Shown here one piece after another: positions 9,374 to 16,409 of a DNA stretch of 16,409 nt. The position numbers were made by a program, and so were the translations under genes. Within the stretch, counting starts at the first letter, position 1; each line of letters opens with the position of its first letter. Below the pieces are notes generated by a model that ran no database searches, was not told where the DNA came from, and saw only the letters and a list, made by a program, of their open reading frames with translations. This DNA comes from Oehlia diaphana (Eukaryota > Glomeromycota > Glomeromycetes > Glomerales > Glomeraceae), in the NCBI GenBank assembly GCA_003833135.1, contig QZLH01000990.1, positions 31,766-48,174 on the forward strand. Direction: 5' to 3'.

Positions 9374-9411
9374 ACATATATATTATGATCCTACATATAT
9401 ATTATGATCCT
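9374..9411. repeat. Perfect 19-bp tandem duplication
   Basis: ACATATATATTATGATCCT occurs twice head to tail (9374-9392 and 9393-9411) with no differences, implying a recent duplication in non-coding DNA. Confidence 0.8.
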
Positions 9412-9685
9412 TACATTAGGGACGTGCGCACTGATTAACGTTTCTTCTTATCAAAAATAATACATAGTATATACAATAAATTGGGAAATTGAAACATAGC
9501 TGACATTGAAATTAGTTTAACTTGACATCATACAAATAAAAAAAATTGTAAGTACATAACTTGTCTTATAAACAAAATCTCTTAATTTTTTAAAAAAAGT
9601 GTTAGATTTGTTAGATTTAAAAAAAAAAAAAATCAATGTCTTGCACTAATTTAATTTTTAATAAAAACGTGTTATAATTTTAAAA

Positions 9686-9854
9686 ATGGATCTCGATCAA
9701 AGTCATATGCTTTACGATCAGGTAAACATATGTTTAACGCATGATAACATATTTAGATCAGCTTGATATTCAGAAAATTCGACAATCTGTACGTAATACC
9801 GAAATTCAAAATCCCAAACATTTAATATTTCTGAAATTTATTATCTCGATTTAG
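9686..9854 (+). CDS. Possible 42-residue two-exon mini-gene or relic
   Basis: An ATG at 9686 starts MDLDQSHMLYDQ, followed by GTAAAC at 9722. A 40-nt putative intron ends at AG 9760-9761, and the next segment reads on in frame as LDIQKIRQSVRNTE to a TAG at 9852-9854. The spliced product would have 42 residues with a charged, coding-like composition. The putative intron is shorter than the others in this window and both exon ends carry the same GATCAG hexamer, so the pattern could equally be a tandem duplication or chance. No family is recognised. It may also be a fragment of a longer, lost gene. Confidence 0.25.
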
Positions 9855-10102
9855 AACCTGTTATTATTATTATCATTACTTATAATAAAATTGTTCAAAA
9901 ATAAATATTATTTTACTATTTACTATACCGCAATTGCTAATTAAAAATAAAATAAATGATGTAATTGATGTAATAAACTAATAATCCAATTACTAACTCA
10001 ATTAATTGAATCATAAATCTAATGTGATAGTGAAATTTCTAGAATATTAAAATTTCGAGCGAGAGCGAATTTTCAGAGGTATTATGGATGCCAGGATTTT
10101 GA

Positions 10103-10267
10103 ATGATTTCGGCCAACAAAATTGATCTGTCTATAACAAAAATTTTCTTTTTTTTTTCTAACACCAGCGACGACTTCAATGAGGTACTACGTCTTCCTTA
10201 CGGTGGCCACCACCGACTATCACTTATATGAACGTTATTTGGATCTCCTTTACTAGAAATAATATGA
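10103..10267 (+). pseudogene. Decayed ORF relic, MISANKIDLS...
   Basis: An open frame from ATG 10103 gives 42 codons (MISANKIDLS, a T-run encoding IFFFF, then NTSDDFNEVLRLPYGGHHRL) and stops at TGA 10229-10231. The same frame then continues as TLFGSPLLEII before a second TGA at 10265-10267. The first TGA could derive from CGA (Arg) by one substitution. The composition after the T-run is far more protein-like than the surroundings. I suspect a fragment of a dispersed repeat-borne ORF, but I do not recognise the family. Confidence 0.3.
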
Positions 10268-10564
10268 AATGCTTGAACAATATCGGTTTCTTAAAAAAAA
10301 AAGATTTCATATTGAAGAAAAGAATGAATCTAATAAAATAAAGATTACACTAAGAGGACGCAAAATATTAAATGGTGATGGAATGACGATTAGAAAACGA
10401 TGAAGAGACGAATGATAAACATTTTTACGATCCTCTTGGACCAATACTATCCATTTTATAAATATCTGAATGACTATTTATATAATATTATAATTAGTTC
10501 TTACCAAAATTACATTAAATTAAAGTAATAAATAAATAAACTATAGAATCACAATCAGATTTGA

Positions 10565-10675
10565 TTATATGTACTTTGATATTGAAAGAGTTGGAAGATC
10601 CAATCTCATCATCGCATTATAAGGGGGATGCAAATCTTTTTTCGGAGCCGGGATTTATGGAACCCCAGCTGACAT
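10565..10675 (-). pseudogene. Coding relic with internal stop, IPAPKKDLHPPYN...
   Basis: On the minus strand a frame begins at ATG 10675 with MSAGVP, meets a TAA, and continues IPAPKKDLHPPYNAMMRL to a TAA at 10567-10565. Proline and charged residues are unusual for random AT-rich DNA and the local GC content is raised. A single substitution would explain the in-frame stop. No family is recognised; it may be a fragment of a dispersed element or an old gene. Confidence 0.25.
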
Positions 10676-11062
10676 TCTGTTTTGAATCTTTGATTTTTAC
10701 AAATTATTAATTATTATCATTGGTCCAAAAAAATTATTACATAAAATTCGTATTATATTACCTAATTTTGAGTTTTACTATATATTTCCTAGTATAATTA
10801 CGTATATTCGAATATACTGTTTTTAACCATTTGTTACATTTGTTAATAGTTGGTCCTGCAGCTGAGTGTAGTAATTATATTTAACCTCATTATATTTAAC
10901 CTCAACAACTGATTAATTTTCGCATGAGGAACGTTAACCTTAATTGTTACTAACCTAGTGACATTTTATTATTGTATCATTTACCATAATAACTCGTAAA
11001 AAAAAATTATTTACGTAATTTCTCAAAGTTAATTAAAAGAAGAGATTATTATTTTTTTTTTT

Positions 11063-11068
<6 letters not shown>

Positions 11069-11094
<26 letters not shown>

Positions 11095-11121
11095 CTGTAT
11101 ACTGTATATATATATATATAT
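11069..11121. repeat. TA microsatellite, interrupted
   Basis: A run of TA dinucleotides is interrupted by two adjacent ACTGTAT units in the middle. It is a typical slippage-prone locus in AT-rich fungal DNA. Confidence 0.85.
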
Positions 11122-12126
11122 TATCTTTATTGAGATTACCAAAGTTTACCTATTTTCTACAAGTATAGACAGAACTTTTGGCGGAAAATCCTTATCGCCC
11201 GTGATTTAAACTTTGCTAATCTGATTATTAACCTACTACAGTATGACCTACTTGTATTGAACTAAAAGTTTTCAATAATTTTTATTGAAATTGGATGTGC
11301 CATTCGTACTGGAAGAATTGATTTGTTAAAGAGCAATAATCGTACGCAATTACATATAAAGTGACGTTGCGGAAAATAAAAAAGTGCAAAAAGTGAAAAA
11401 TTTCATTTTTATATTTTAATAACTAAAGTAAAAAAACAAAAGGAAAAATAAATGTTTCCATAATGATTGAAAAATTTTAACATACATTCGTATTAAATAA
11501 TTCAAATAATAATTCTTTTAAGGTATAATATTGTTATGTAATTGATTTATATATTGCAATAAAATTATAATGGCAAAACAACAACAAACCATCGTAGGAA
11601 ATTTCAAATATGAAAGATCAAATTTCTGGTGTTTATCTGTTGGTCACTACGGATAAGTTTTGGTTTTGTAATTAGTAGTATTAGGAAACGACCGTTATTA
11701 AGTCACGTGCAAGACGGAACAGTCGTGCACAGTGTTTTAAGGGTTTATTGATGTACTTCGTCACGTGCCGACGGGTACAGCATAGTCCTTCGTCATACAT
11801 TTTGTATATCCAAATAATCACTTTTGTATAAATTACGGTGGTCATAGTATATAGTCCTTCGTTACACTTCGGACTAAAAAAAAAATAATTTTATAAATCA
11901 TCGCTCATATGATTCATAATCTGATACCTAATTTAATTTAAATTATTAAGTCAAGGAATTTCTTCTCCAGTTCGTCAAATTAGAACCACTATATATTATA
12001 AAAAAGGTTATGCGGGAATGTTTTGTATATTGTATACTTAGGAAAGGTATCAATAACTATAAATGCTAAGCGGTAGGTTTAATTGTATATTGTTTAATTT
12101 GGGGATAACTTAGTTTGGATCCCTGC

Positions 12127-12163
12127 TGGCTATTTTTGTTGAATAACTCGAACAAAAATGCCA
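12127..12163. repeat. Hairpin with 13-bp stem
   Basis: TGGCTATTTTTGTT and AACAAAAATGCCA pair with a single bulged T around a 10-nt loop. There is no T-run terminator context and no neighbouring gene, so its role is unknown. Confidence 0.5.
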
Positions 12164-12548
12164 ATAACAAGTCTATGGTATTTCCAAAAAAGTAGTTTTC
12201 TTATTTTTAATCATTGTTTAAATGAATTATAACATATAAGCAATGGTATTAACATTATTAAAATTTACCTTTCAACACAAATTCATACTTATAGTAGGCA
12301 TTTAACTTAATAAATTTGCAAATAAAAATCACATTGAAACTTATTATATTTTTAATTAATAATATTTTCCTAGAATATATTCATTATACTCAAGTTTTCA
12401 TTTGGCTATTAATTCGGCCGATAAAGAGTTGGTACAAAATTGGTACATAAATCATTTTGGATATGATTGATTTTGCTTTATGTTTCACAAGTGGATCGTG
12501 CGACATACTTTACAAAGGGTATATGCATGATATGGGGAGTGGTTTAGG

Positions 12549-12794
12549 CTAAAAGTAAAGGTCATAACATATACTTCTTTCTTCTTTAATTATTAGTTGT
12601 AGTTCTTTCAGACCATATTTAAATTCAAGTCTAATATTTTCATTAGAACATTGTTTCTCAAAATAATGATCGCCTACCTGATTGGGAAATCCATTTGATA
12701 CGCTCTCGCAAATGAAATACGGTTGGGCGTTCGGTTCAGCCCAATTCAATCCAACTGAATAATGTAAATACGTACGCCCTATAAGTCTATTCAT
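12549..12794 (-). CDS. Unrecognised 81-residue ORF or exon
   Basis: An ATG-initiated minus-strand frame of 81 codons (MNRLIGRTYLHYSVGLNWAE at its start, SICYDLYF at its end) stands in a region of raised GC content. It has a balanced composition including Trp, Cys and Pro, unlike random AT-rich frames. No signal peptide or membrane segment is seen. I do not recognise a family. A donor-like CAG|GTAGGC occurs inside it, after PNQ, and an acceptor-like TACTTTTAG lies at its very end, so this may be exon sequence of a longer or decayed gene. A stop codon lies about 30 bases upstream in frame. Confidence 0.35.
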   Translation of the reverse strand: MNRLIGRTYLHYSVGLNWAEPNAQPYFICESVSNGFPNQVGDHYFEKQCSNENIRLEFKYGLKELQLIIKEERSICYDLYF

Positions 12795-13237
12795 AGACAG
12801 TGCTATTCCAAAAAAAAATATTTAATGTTTATTAATTTATTTTAAATAGATATTTAGGTCAAATTGATCTTCTTGTGACACGGAAAATTTTCTCCGACGA
12901 AAACAATTAAAAACTTAACATTGTTAGCATTATTGATTCATATTAGGTAGTAAAATTTCATTCATCTTTAAAAATGATTATTATCAATCCACTTAAATAC
13001 ATATTTGTAAATTATCTGCTATCCTAAATATAGTACTTTTATTACCATATTATTCCACCAAAAATATTAAAGATTAAAATCTATATTTTAATTTGAGCCT
13101 CAACGTGCTTCAATAAGAAACTCATTAGATACAATTAAATTAAATAATCGATATTTTTGTCACTATTTTAGACATTGAATATTGGGAGTATTTAATGACT
13201 CCTTGACGACCGTGCAAAAAAATGATCAAGCTTCAAG
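12795..13237. other. Upstream region of kinase-like gene
   Basis: AT-rich DNA between the 81-codon minus-strand ORF and the kinase-like gene. No supported gene and no clear TATA element at a convincing distance. It should contain the promoter and leader of the kinase-like gene. An upstream ATG at 13222 is listed separately. Confidence 0.5.
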
Positions 13238-13251
13238 ATGGTCTTAAATGA
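13222..13251 (+). promoter_or_regulatory. Overlapping uORF at the kinase-like gene
   Basis: An ATG 16 bases before the assigned start opens a 9-codon frame (MIKLQDGLK) that ends at TGA 13249-13251, inside the main coding region in another frame. If the transcript starts upstream of it, this short overlapping uORF could reduce translation of the kinase-like protein. Whether it is transcribed is unknown. Confidence 0.35.
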
Positions 13252-15102
13252 GCGACCTCCAACATACGGAAGCTGTTTTGACTGTAAAACACAACGTACT
13301 ACAATTTCATGGTGCAAGAACTGTGAGATTGCTTTCTTAAAAGAAAATTTCCCCAATTGGACCAGCGGAAGTTCTATAATAGATGAGTTTATTAGATATA
13401 CTCAGCTTAATGCCAACAAAAGCATGGATTACCTTGAATGGATCGATTTTGATAAATTCGACTTGATCAAAAATATTAATAAAAGGGGTGCTTTTAGCTC
13501 AATATATTCGGCAATTTGGCTTGAAGGTCCCCGATGGAATCTAGATGAAGAGGCTGAAGTATGGACCCGCAATGGACCGATTAAGGTTATTCTAAAACGA
13601 TTGGATAATTCTCAGTACATGAGTCAAGAATTTGTAAATCAAGTAAGTTTTTTTGTTATAAACAAACAATGTACTAGTGATTAGCAATTTTACTATTTTT
13701 AGTTTTAAAATTCACCATCGATTAAATTATGGTAATTAAAAGTGATCTAGAAGTAATAAAGTACAGTAACTGCGGTAGTATCATTACAATAGAATTGCAA
13801 TAATATGTCTAAATCTGGTATATTCATTTTACTTATTGAAAGGACACGTTTATTTATCTGAAAAAATATGATAATATGTTCGAGCAGTTCCTAGTCCTTG
13901 TTTATTCGTAAATTCATAGTCCAACTATTGTTCAGTTAGTTAGGACTATGTGGGTTATATTTTTTATTATTAATTCATTGGATAAAGACAAACTTTTTTT
14001 TACCACATTAGTTCTTCATACTGAACTATATCGGGCTTATTACTAGATGGGATACCGATATTTTTACCAGGAACCGAGCAATATATATAAATTAATAAAA
14101 GTAATAGCGTTAAGATTATATATAAGTTCAGGCAGTGAGTGCCGACCTTGTCTACTTATATATTGCTGGGTTCCTTAACGTAAAATTACGTATAAATCTC
14201 AAACTTCTATAGTAATAATTAATTGATGTTATATATAATAATATTGAATTTATTTTTTCATATTTATTTAAAAAAAGTTGTATAGATATCATAAATGCTT
14301 ACAAAATGGAGCACTAGCAGACTGTTTTGGTTTAACCAAGGATCCAACATCCAACTATATGTTCGTTATGAGATATTATGAAAATGGGGATTTGTACTCA
14401 TATCTTGAAGAATCTATGGAGGTCCTTTGCTGGAGAGATATTGTAGATATATTATGGTCAATATCAACAGGACTTGAGTCTATTCATGAACATGGTTTAG
14501 TTCATGGGCATTTACATGGAGGAAACGTACTAATTGAAAGCGAAATGAATTCAGTTGATGCTAAAATAGCGGATACTGGATTACATGGGCCTGTTGATAA
14601 ACAAATTTCATCTGAACAGATTTATGGCGTAATACCTTTCGTTGCTCCAGAAGTCCTTGATGGAAGTGCAATGTCCAAAGAATCCGATATTTACAGCTTT
14701 GGCATGATCATGTGGATGTTATCAGCTGGTATACGCCCGCACAATGAGAGGCCTCATGATAAGCAACTCATTCAAGAGATCTGCTCAGGATTAAGACCAA
14801 ATGAAATTAATGGGACACCGCCCGTTTTTTCTAGATTAATGTTACAATGTTTAGATGCCAATCCATTAAATAGACCAACAGCATCCCAAATTTGCGAGTG
14901 TTTGGGAAATTGGGTCACAGCAATTTGTGATAGTACTGATACATCAGAGTTATTAAAACAATTTGATACTGCTGAGGATATTAAATTCGCAAATTTAGAA
15001 AATTGTATTCATAATAACGTACCATCTCATGAAAAAGCCATCTATATTAGTCGTCCATTAAATTCCATTAATATGGAATCTCCTGTACTTGGAAAGATTT
15101 AA
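13238..15102 (+). CDS. Kinase-like protein with CxxC head; probable pseudokinase
   Basis: Two exons, 13238-13642 and 14278-15102, give 409 residues; the 635-nt intron runs GTAAGT to AAAAAAG and joins FVNQ to LYRYHK in phase. The N-terminus has four cysteines, C13xxC16 and C26xxC29, likely a small zinc-binding knuckle, then the NWTSG segment (40-44). The kinase fold starts near residue 70. The glycine loop is degenerate (INKRGAFSSIY, 80-90). The beta-3 lysine is K120 (VILK). The catalytic loop reads HGHLHGGN (211-218), so HRD is HGH: the catalytic aspartate is histidine while the later Asn218 is kept. DFG is DTG (234-236) with the metal-binding Asp kept, and APE is intact (258-260), as are SDIYSFG (271-277) and the late Arg334. 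ATP or metal binding may survive, but phosphotransfer is doubtful. The ~60-residue C-terminal tail (about 350-409) is outside the fold. It resembles the large TKL-like kinase families of Rhizophagus. Confidence 0.88.
13915..13950. repeat. Hairpin in kinase-like gene intron
   Basis: CATAGTCCAACT near the left end and AGTTAGGACTATG at the right end are inverted copies with one bulged base, within the 635-nt intron. It lies upstream of the larger foldback in the same intron. A related CTAGTCC string sits just before it at about 13891. Confidence 0.45.
14069..14175. repeat. Foldback/MITE-like element in kinase intron
   Basis: The arms 14069-14087 and 14157-14175 are inverted copies of 19 bp with one mismatch (AGGAACCGAGCAATATATA against the complement of TATATATTGCTGGGTTCCT). 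They enclose about 69 bp of non-coding sequence that includes a GGCA/TGCC hairpin. No clear target duplication flanks it. It sits inside an intron seven to eight times longer than the others here, so insertion of this and similar DNA probably lengthened the intron. Confidence 0.5.
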
Positions 15103-16201
15103 AAAGAAATGACTAATTATCATCATATGTTTTAATGATTATGTATATTAGAGAAATTCAATAAGATAGTATAAGATAGTATTATTTTACTAGAAATATC
15201 TCATTGAAAGAAATATAGAACTTTATTCTAATTTAAATGAAAGCTCATGTCAGTATTCTTTATAAACTTACGATTTATTTACGATTTATTTTTAACTTAA
15301 AAATTAAACTTTATTAAAGAACATAAGATAATATATAGTAACTGAACCTATAAATAAGGTATAGTAACTGAACCTATAGAGTATAGATAAGATAATATGT
15401 TACGGTCCCCTAACAGAAATAAATTATAAGGGGACTTTGAAAGAAAATTTTTGAATTTCTTAGATAAGATCTCGTAAAATAGTATAATTTGTTATATAAC
15501 GTATGATAAGATTTTAGTTTGTATTAAGTTATTTAATATTTATTAAGAATAATTTTTTGTTAAGGATTTTATATTATACGAAAATTATGTTTAAGTTTTA
15601 TGTAAAAGCCACAATTTTCTAGTTTAATTCTTTTTTACTTATAAGAAATTTAAGAAATTCTGAAAAAAAAAAAATTCATTCAAAATAATTTTTGGCTAAT
15701 AATTACTATTCCTCAAAATTATTATTTGTAGAGTTACTATGAAATTAATAAGATATTTATAACAATTCTATTGCTTATTCAGAACTATTAGTGTATTTGA
15801 AATCATGTGAATTAAATACGTTTCAGTAGATAAGAGCACATACTCCATGTTCATTTCGTAATATTGCTGTTGTACTTTATTATTAGTAATAAAGTATTAC
15901 GGCTCTACCATATGGAACTTCCTAAGAAGTGTACTATGCTTCGCCCGTAAAAATTACGTATAGCACTATACGTCTATACCATACCGTAACCAACCGCAGG
16001 ACTGCAGTTATCCAAAATCAAGCATAGCGCTATACTGCTAGTACTCAATCCACCCGCCCACCTTCATCTAGAAAAGGATATTGCCTGAAGAGTGTCGTTA
16101 TAATGGACGGCACTTGTATAAATATCTAATTAATAAAAATTTTTACAAATAGTAATAATCAGTAATCAGCTAAAATAAAATTTTGCTTTTAATTCTATTC
16201 T
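15103..16201. other. 3' flank of kinase-like gene, repeats
   Basis: No gene is supported. Close to the stop codon is a 10-bp tandem ATAAGATAGT duplication near 15162-15181. Farther on are a 19-bp direct repeat TATAGTAACTGAACCTATA at 15334-15352 and 15360-15378, and a stem-loop GTCCCCT/AGGGGAC at 15405-15435 with AATAAA in its loop (15418-15423), a possible polyadenylation signal though about 320 nt downstream. Segment 15890-16110 is much less AT-rich and contains the palindrome ACGTATAG-CA-CTATACGT (15956-15973). It probably belongs to a dispersed repeat. Confidence 0.5.
15334..15378. repeat. 19-bp direct repeat, period 26
   Basis: TATAGTAACTGAACCTATA occurs perfectly at 15334-15352 and 15360-15378. 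The spacing of 26 bp and the absence of differences suggest a recent local duplication in the kinase-like gene's 3' flank. Confidence 0.8.
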
Positions 16202-16351
16202 TCATTTCTTATAAGTAAAAATAATATAAAATAATTTCACGTAAAAAAATTGCAGTTTTATATAAATTTTTAATTTAAACATGAGTTTCTTGGTTTTTAA
16301 TGCTGCAATGACAGCTTCTGCCACTCTGTACATTACAAGAATTAAGTTCAT
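16202..16351 (-). mobile_element. Possible eroded non-LTR reverse-transcriptase fragment
   Basis: A minus-strand frame of 49 codons starts MNLILVMYRVAEAVIAALKT and ends at a TGA. The block VMYRVAEAVIAALKTKK resembles the helix just before catalytic motif A (FLDxxxAFD) of jockey/I-type LINE reverse transcriptases, where a pattern like HSTxxQxxRVxEAI...L..KK is typical. Motif A itself is not seen downstream; the frame turns into AT-rich random-looking residues, so the copy would be truncated or decayed. The opposite strand is also open (16281-16406, 41 codons) and ends beside a GTAAGAA donor-like string, so a plus-strand first exon is the alternative. The assignment rests on one short block only. 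Confidence 0.3.
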
Positions 16352-16409
16352 TTCGCATAATCATAAAATTTATAATTTAACAAAAAGTTTATTCTTTATT
16401 ATGTAAGAA

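Larger units (their letters stand above)
8910..9685. other. Non-coding stretch with AT tandem repeats
   Basis: No gene is visible. The main content is the AT-rich tandem array near 9214-9325 and the 19-bp duplication at 9374-9411, both listed separately. The rest is unstructured AT-rich DNA. Confidence 0.55.
10676..12548. other. Long non-coding stretch with small repeats and hairpins
   Basis: No gene is supported on either strand. Features seen are a 15-bp tandem duplication (ATTATATTTAACCTC, 10874-10888 and 10889-10903), a TA microsatellite (11069-11121), a perfect 9-bp hairpin TTTCAATAA/TTATTGAAA (11270-11290), an E-box-containing hairpin near 11704-11734, and a 13-bp hairpin with one bulge at 12127-12163. 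Segment 11680-11880 is less AT-rich and repeats GTCACGTGC (11702 and 11760) and AGTCCTTCGT (11784 and 11853). Just left of this stretch, at 10261-10313, is a 10-bp inverted repeat AATATGAAAT/ATTTCATATT. Confidence 0.5.

Noticed and set aside
15405..15435. Stem-loop GTCCCCT/AGGGGAC as a terminator
   Set aside because: Rho-independent terminators do not apply to a eukaryotic Pol II gene, and the structure is about 300 nt beyond the stop codon.
1..16409. CRISPR array, prokaryotic operon or phage system
   Set aside because: Repeats are not regularly spaced with unique spacers, and genes are intron-containing and AT-rich in a fungal style.

Overview
The window looks like nuclear DNA of a very AT-rich fungus, most probably an arbuscular mycorrhizal fungus of the Rhizophagus/Glomeromycotina type. 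Three things point there. Long A/T homopolymers and microsatellites fill the non-coding DNA. Genes carry short GT-AG introns of 74-93 nt. One gene belongs to the kinase-like family with an N-terminal CxxC...CxxC head followed by an 'NWTSG' segment, which I associate with the large kinase expansions of these fungi. The organism call is from recollection of family features and was not confirmed by a search.

Layout. 1-2390: gene-free DNA with several foldback elements. 2391-4378 (minus): an unrecognised, largely disordered 637-residue protein with a tandem octapeptide tract, completed by a short last exon behind a 74-nt intron. 4379-6605: the shared divergent upstream region of this gene and the next. 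6606-7921 (plus): a five-exon, 322-residue SAM-dependent methyltransferase of the fungal LaeA/UMTA-like type. 7922-9685: a 3' flank with a 135-bp TIR element bounded by TA, a frameshifted coding relic on the minus strand, and AT-rich tandem repeats. 9686-12548: mostly non-coding, with a possible 42-residue two-exon mini-gene and two decayed ORF relics. 12549-12794 (minus): an unrecognised 81-codon ORF. 13238-15102 (plus): a two-exon kinase-like protein whose HRD catalytic aspartate is replaced by histidine, with a 635-nt intron carrying a foldback element. 15103-16409: repeats and, at the right edge, a possible eroded non-LTR reverse-transcriptase fragment.

The three solid genes are independent eukaryotic transcription units. 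A methyltransferase and a disordered protein with many basophilic phosphosites share a divergent intergenic region; nothing in the sequence shows a shared pathway. I do not see a self-contained novel system. The most distinctive signals are the probable pseudokinase, the frameshifted relic at 8601-8909, the short TIR elements, and the repeat-bearing disordered protein.
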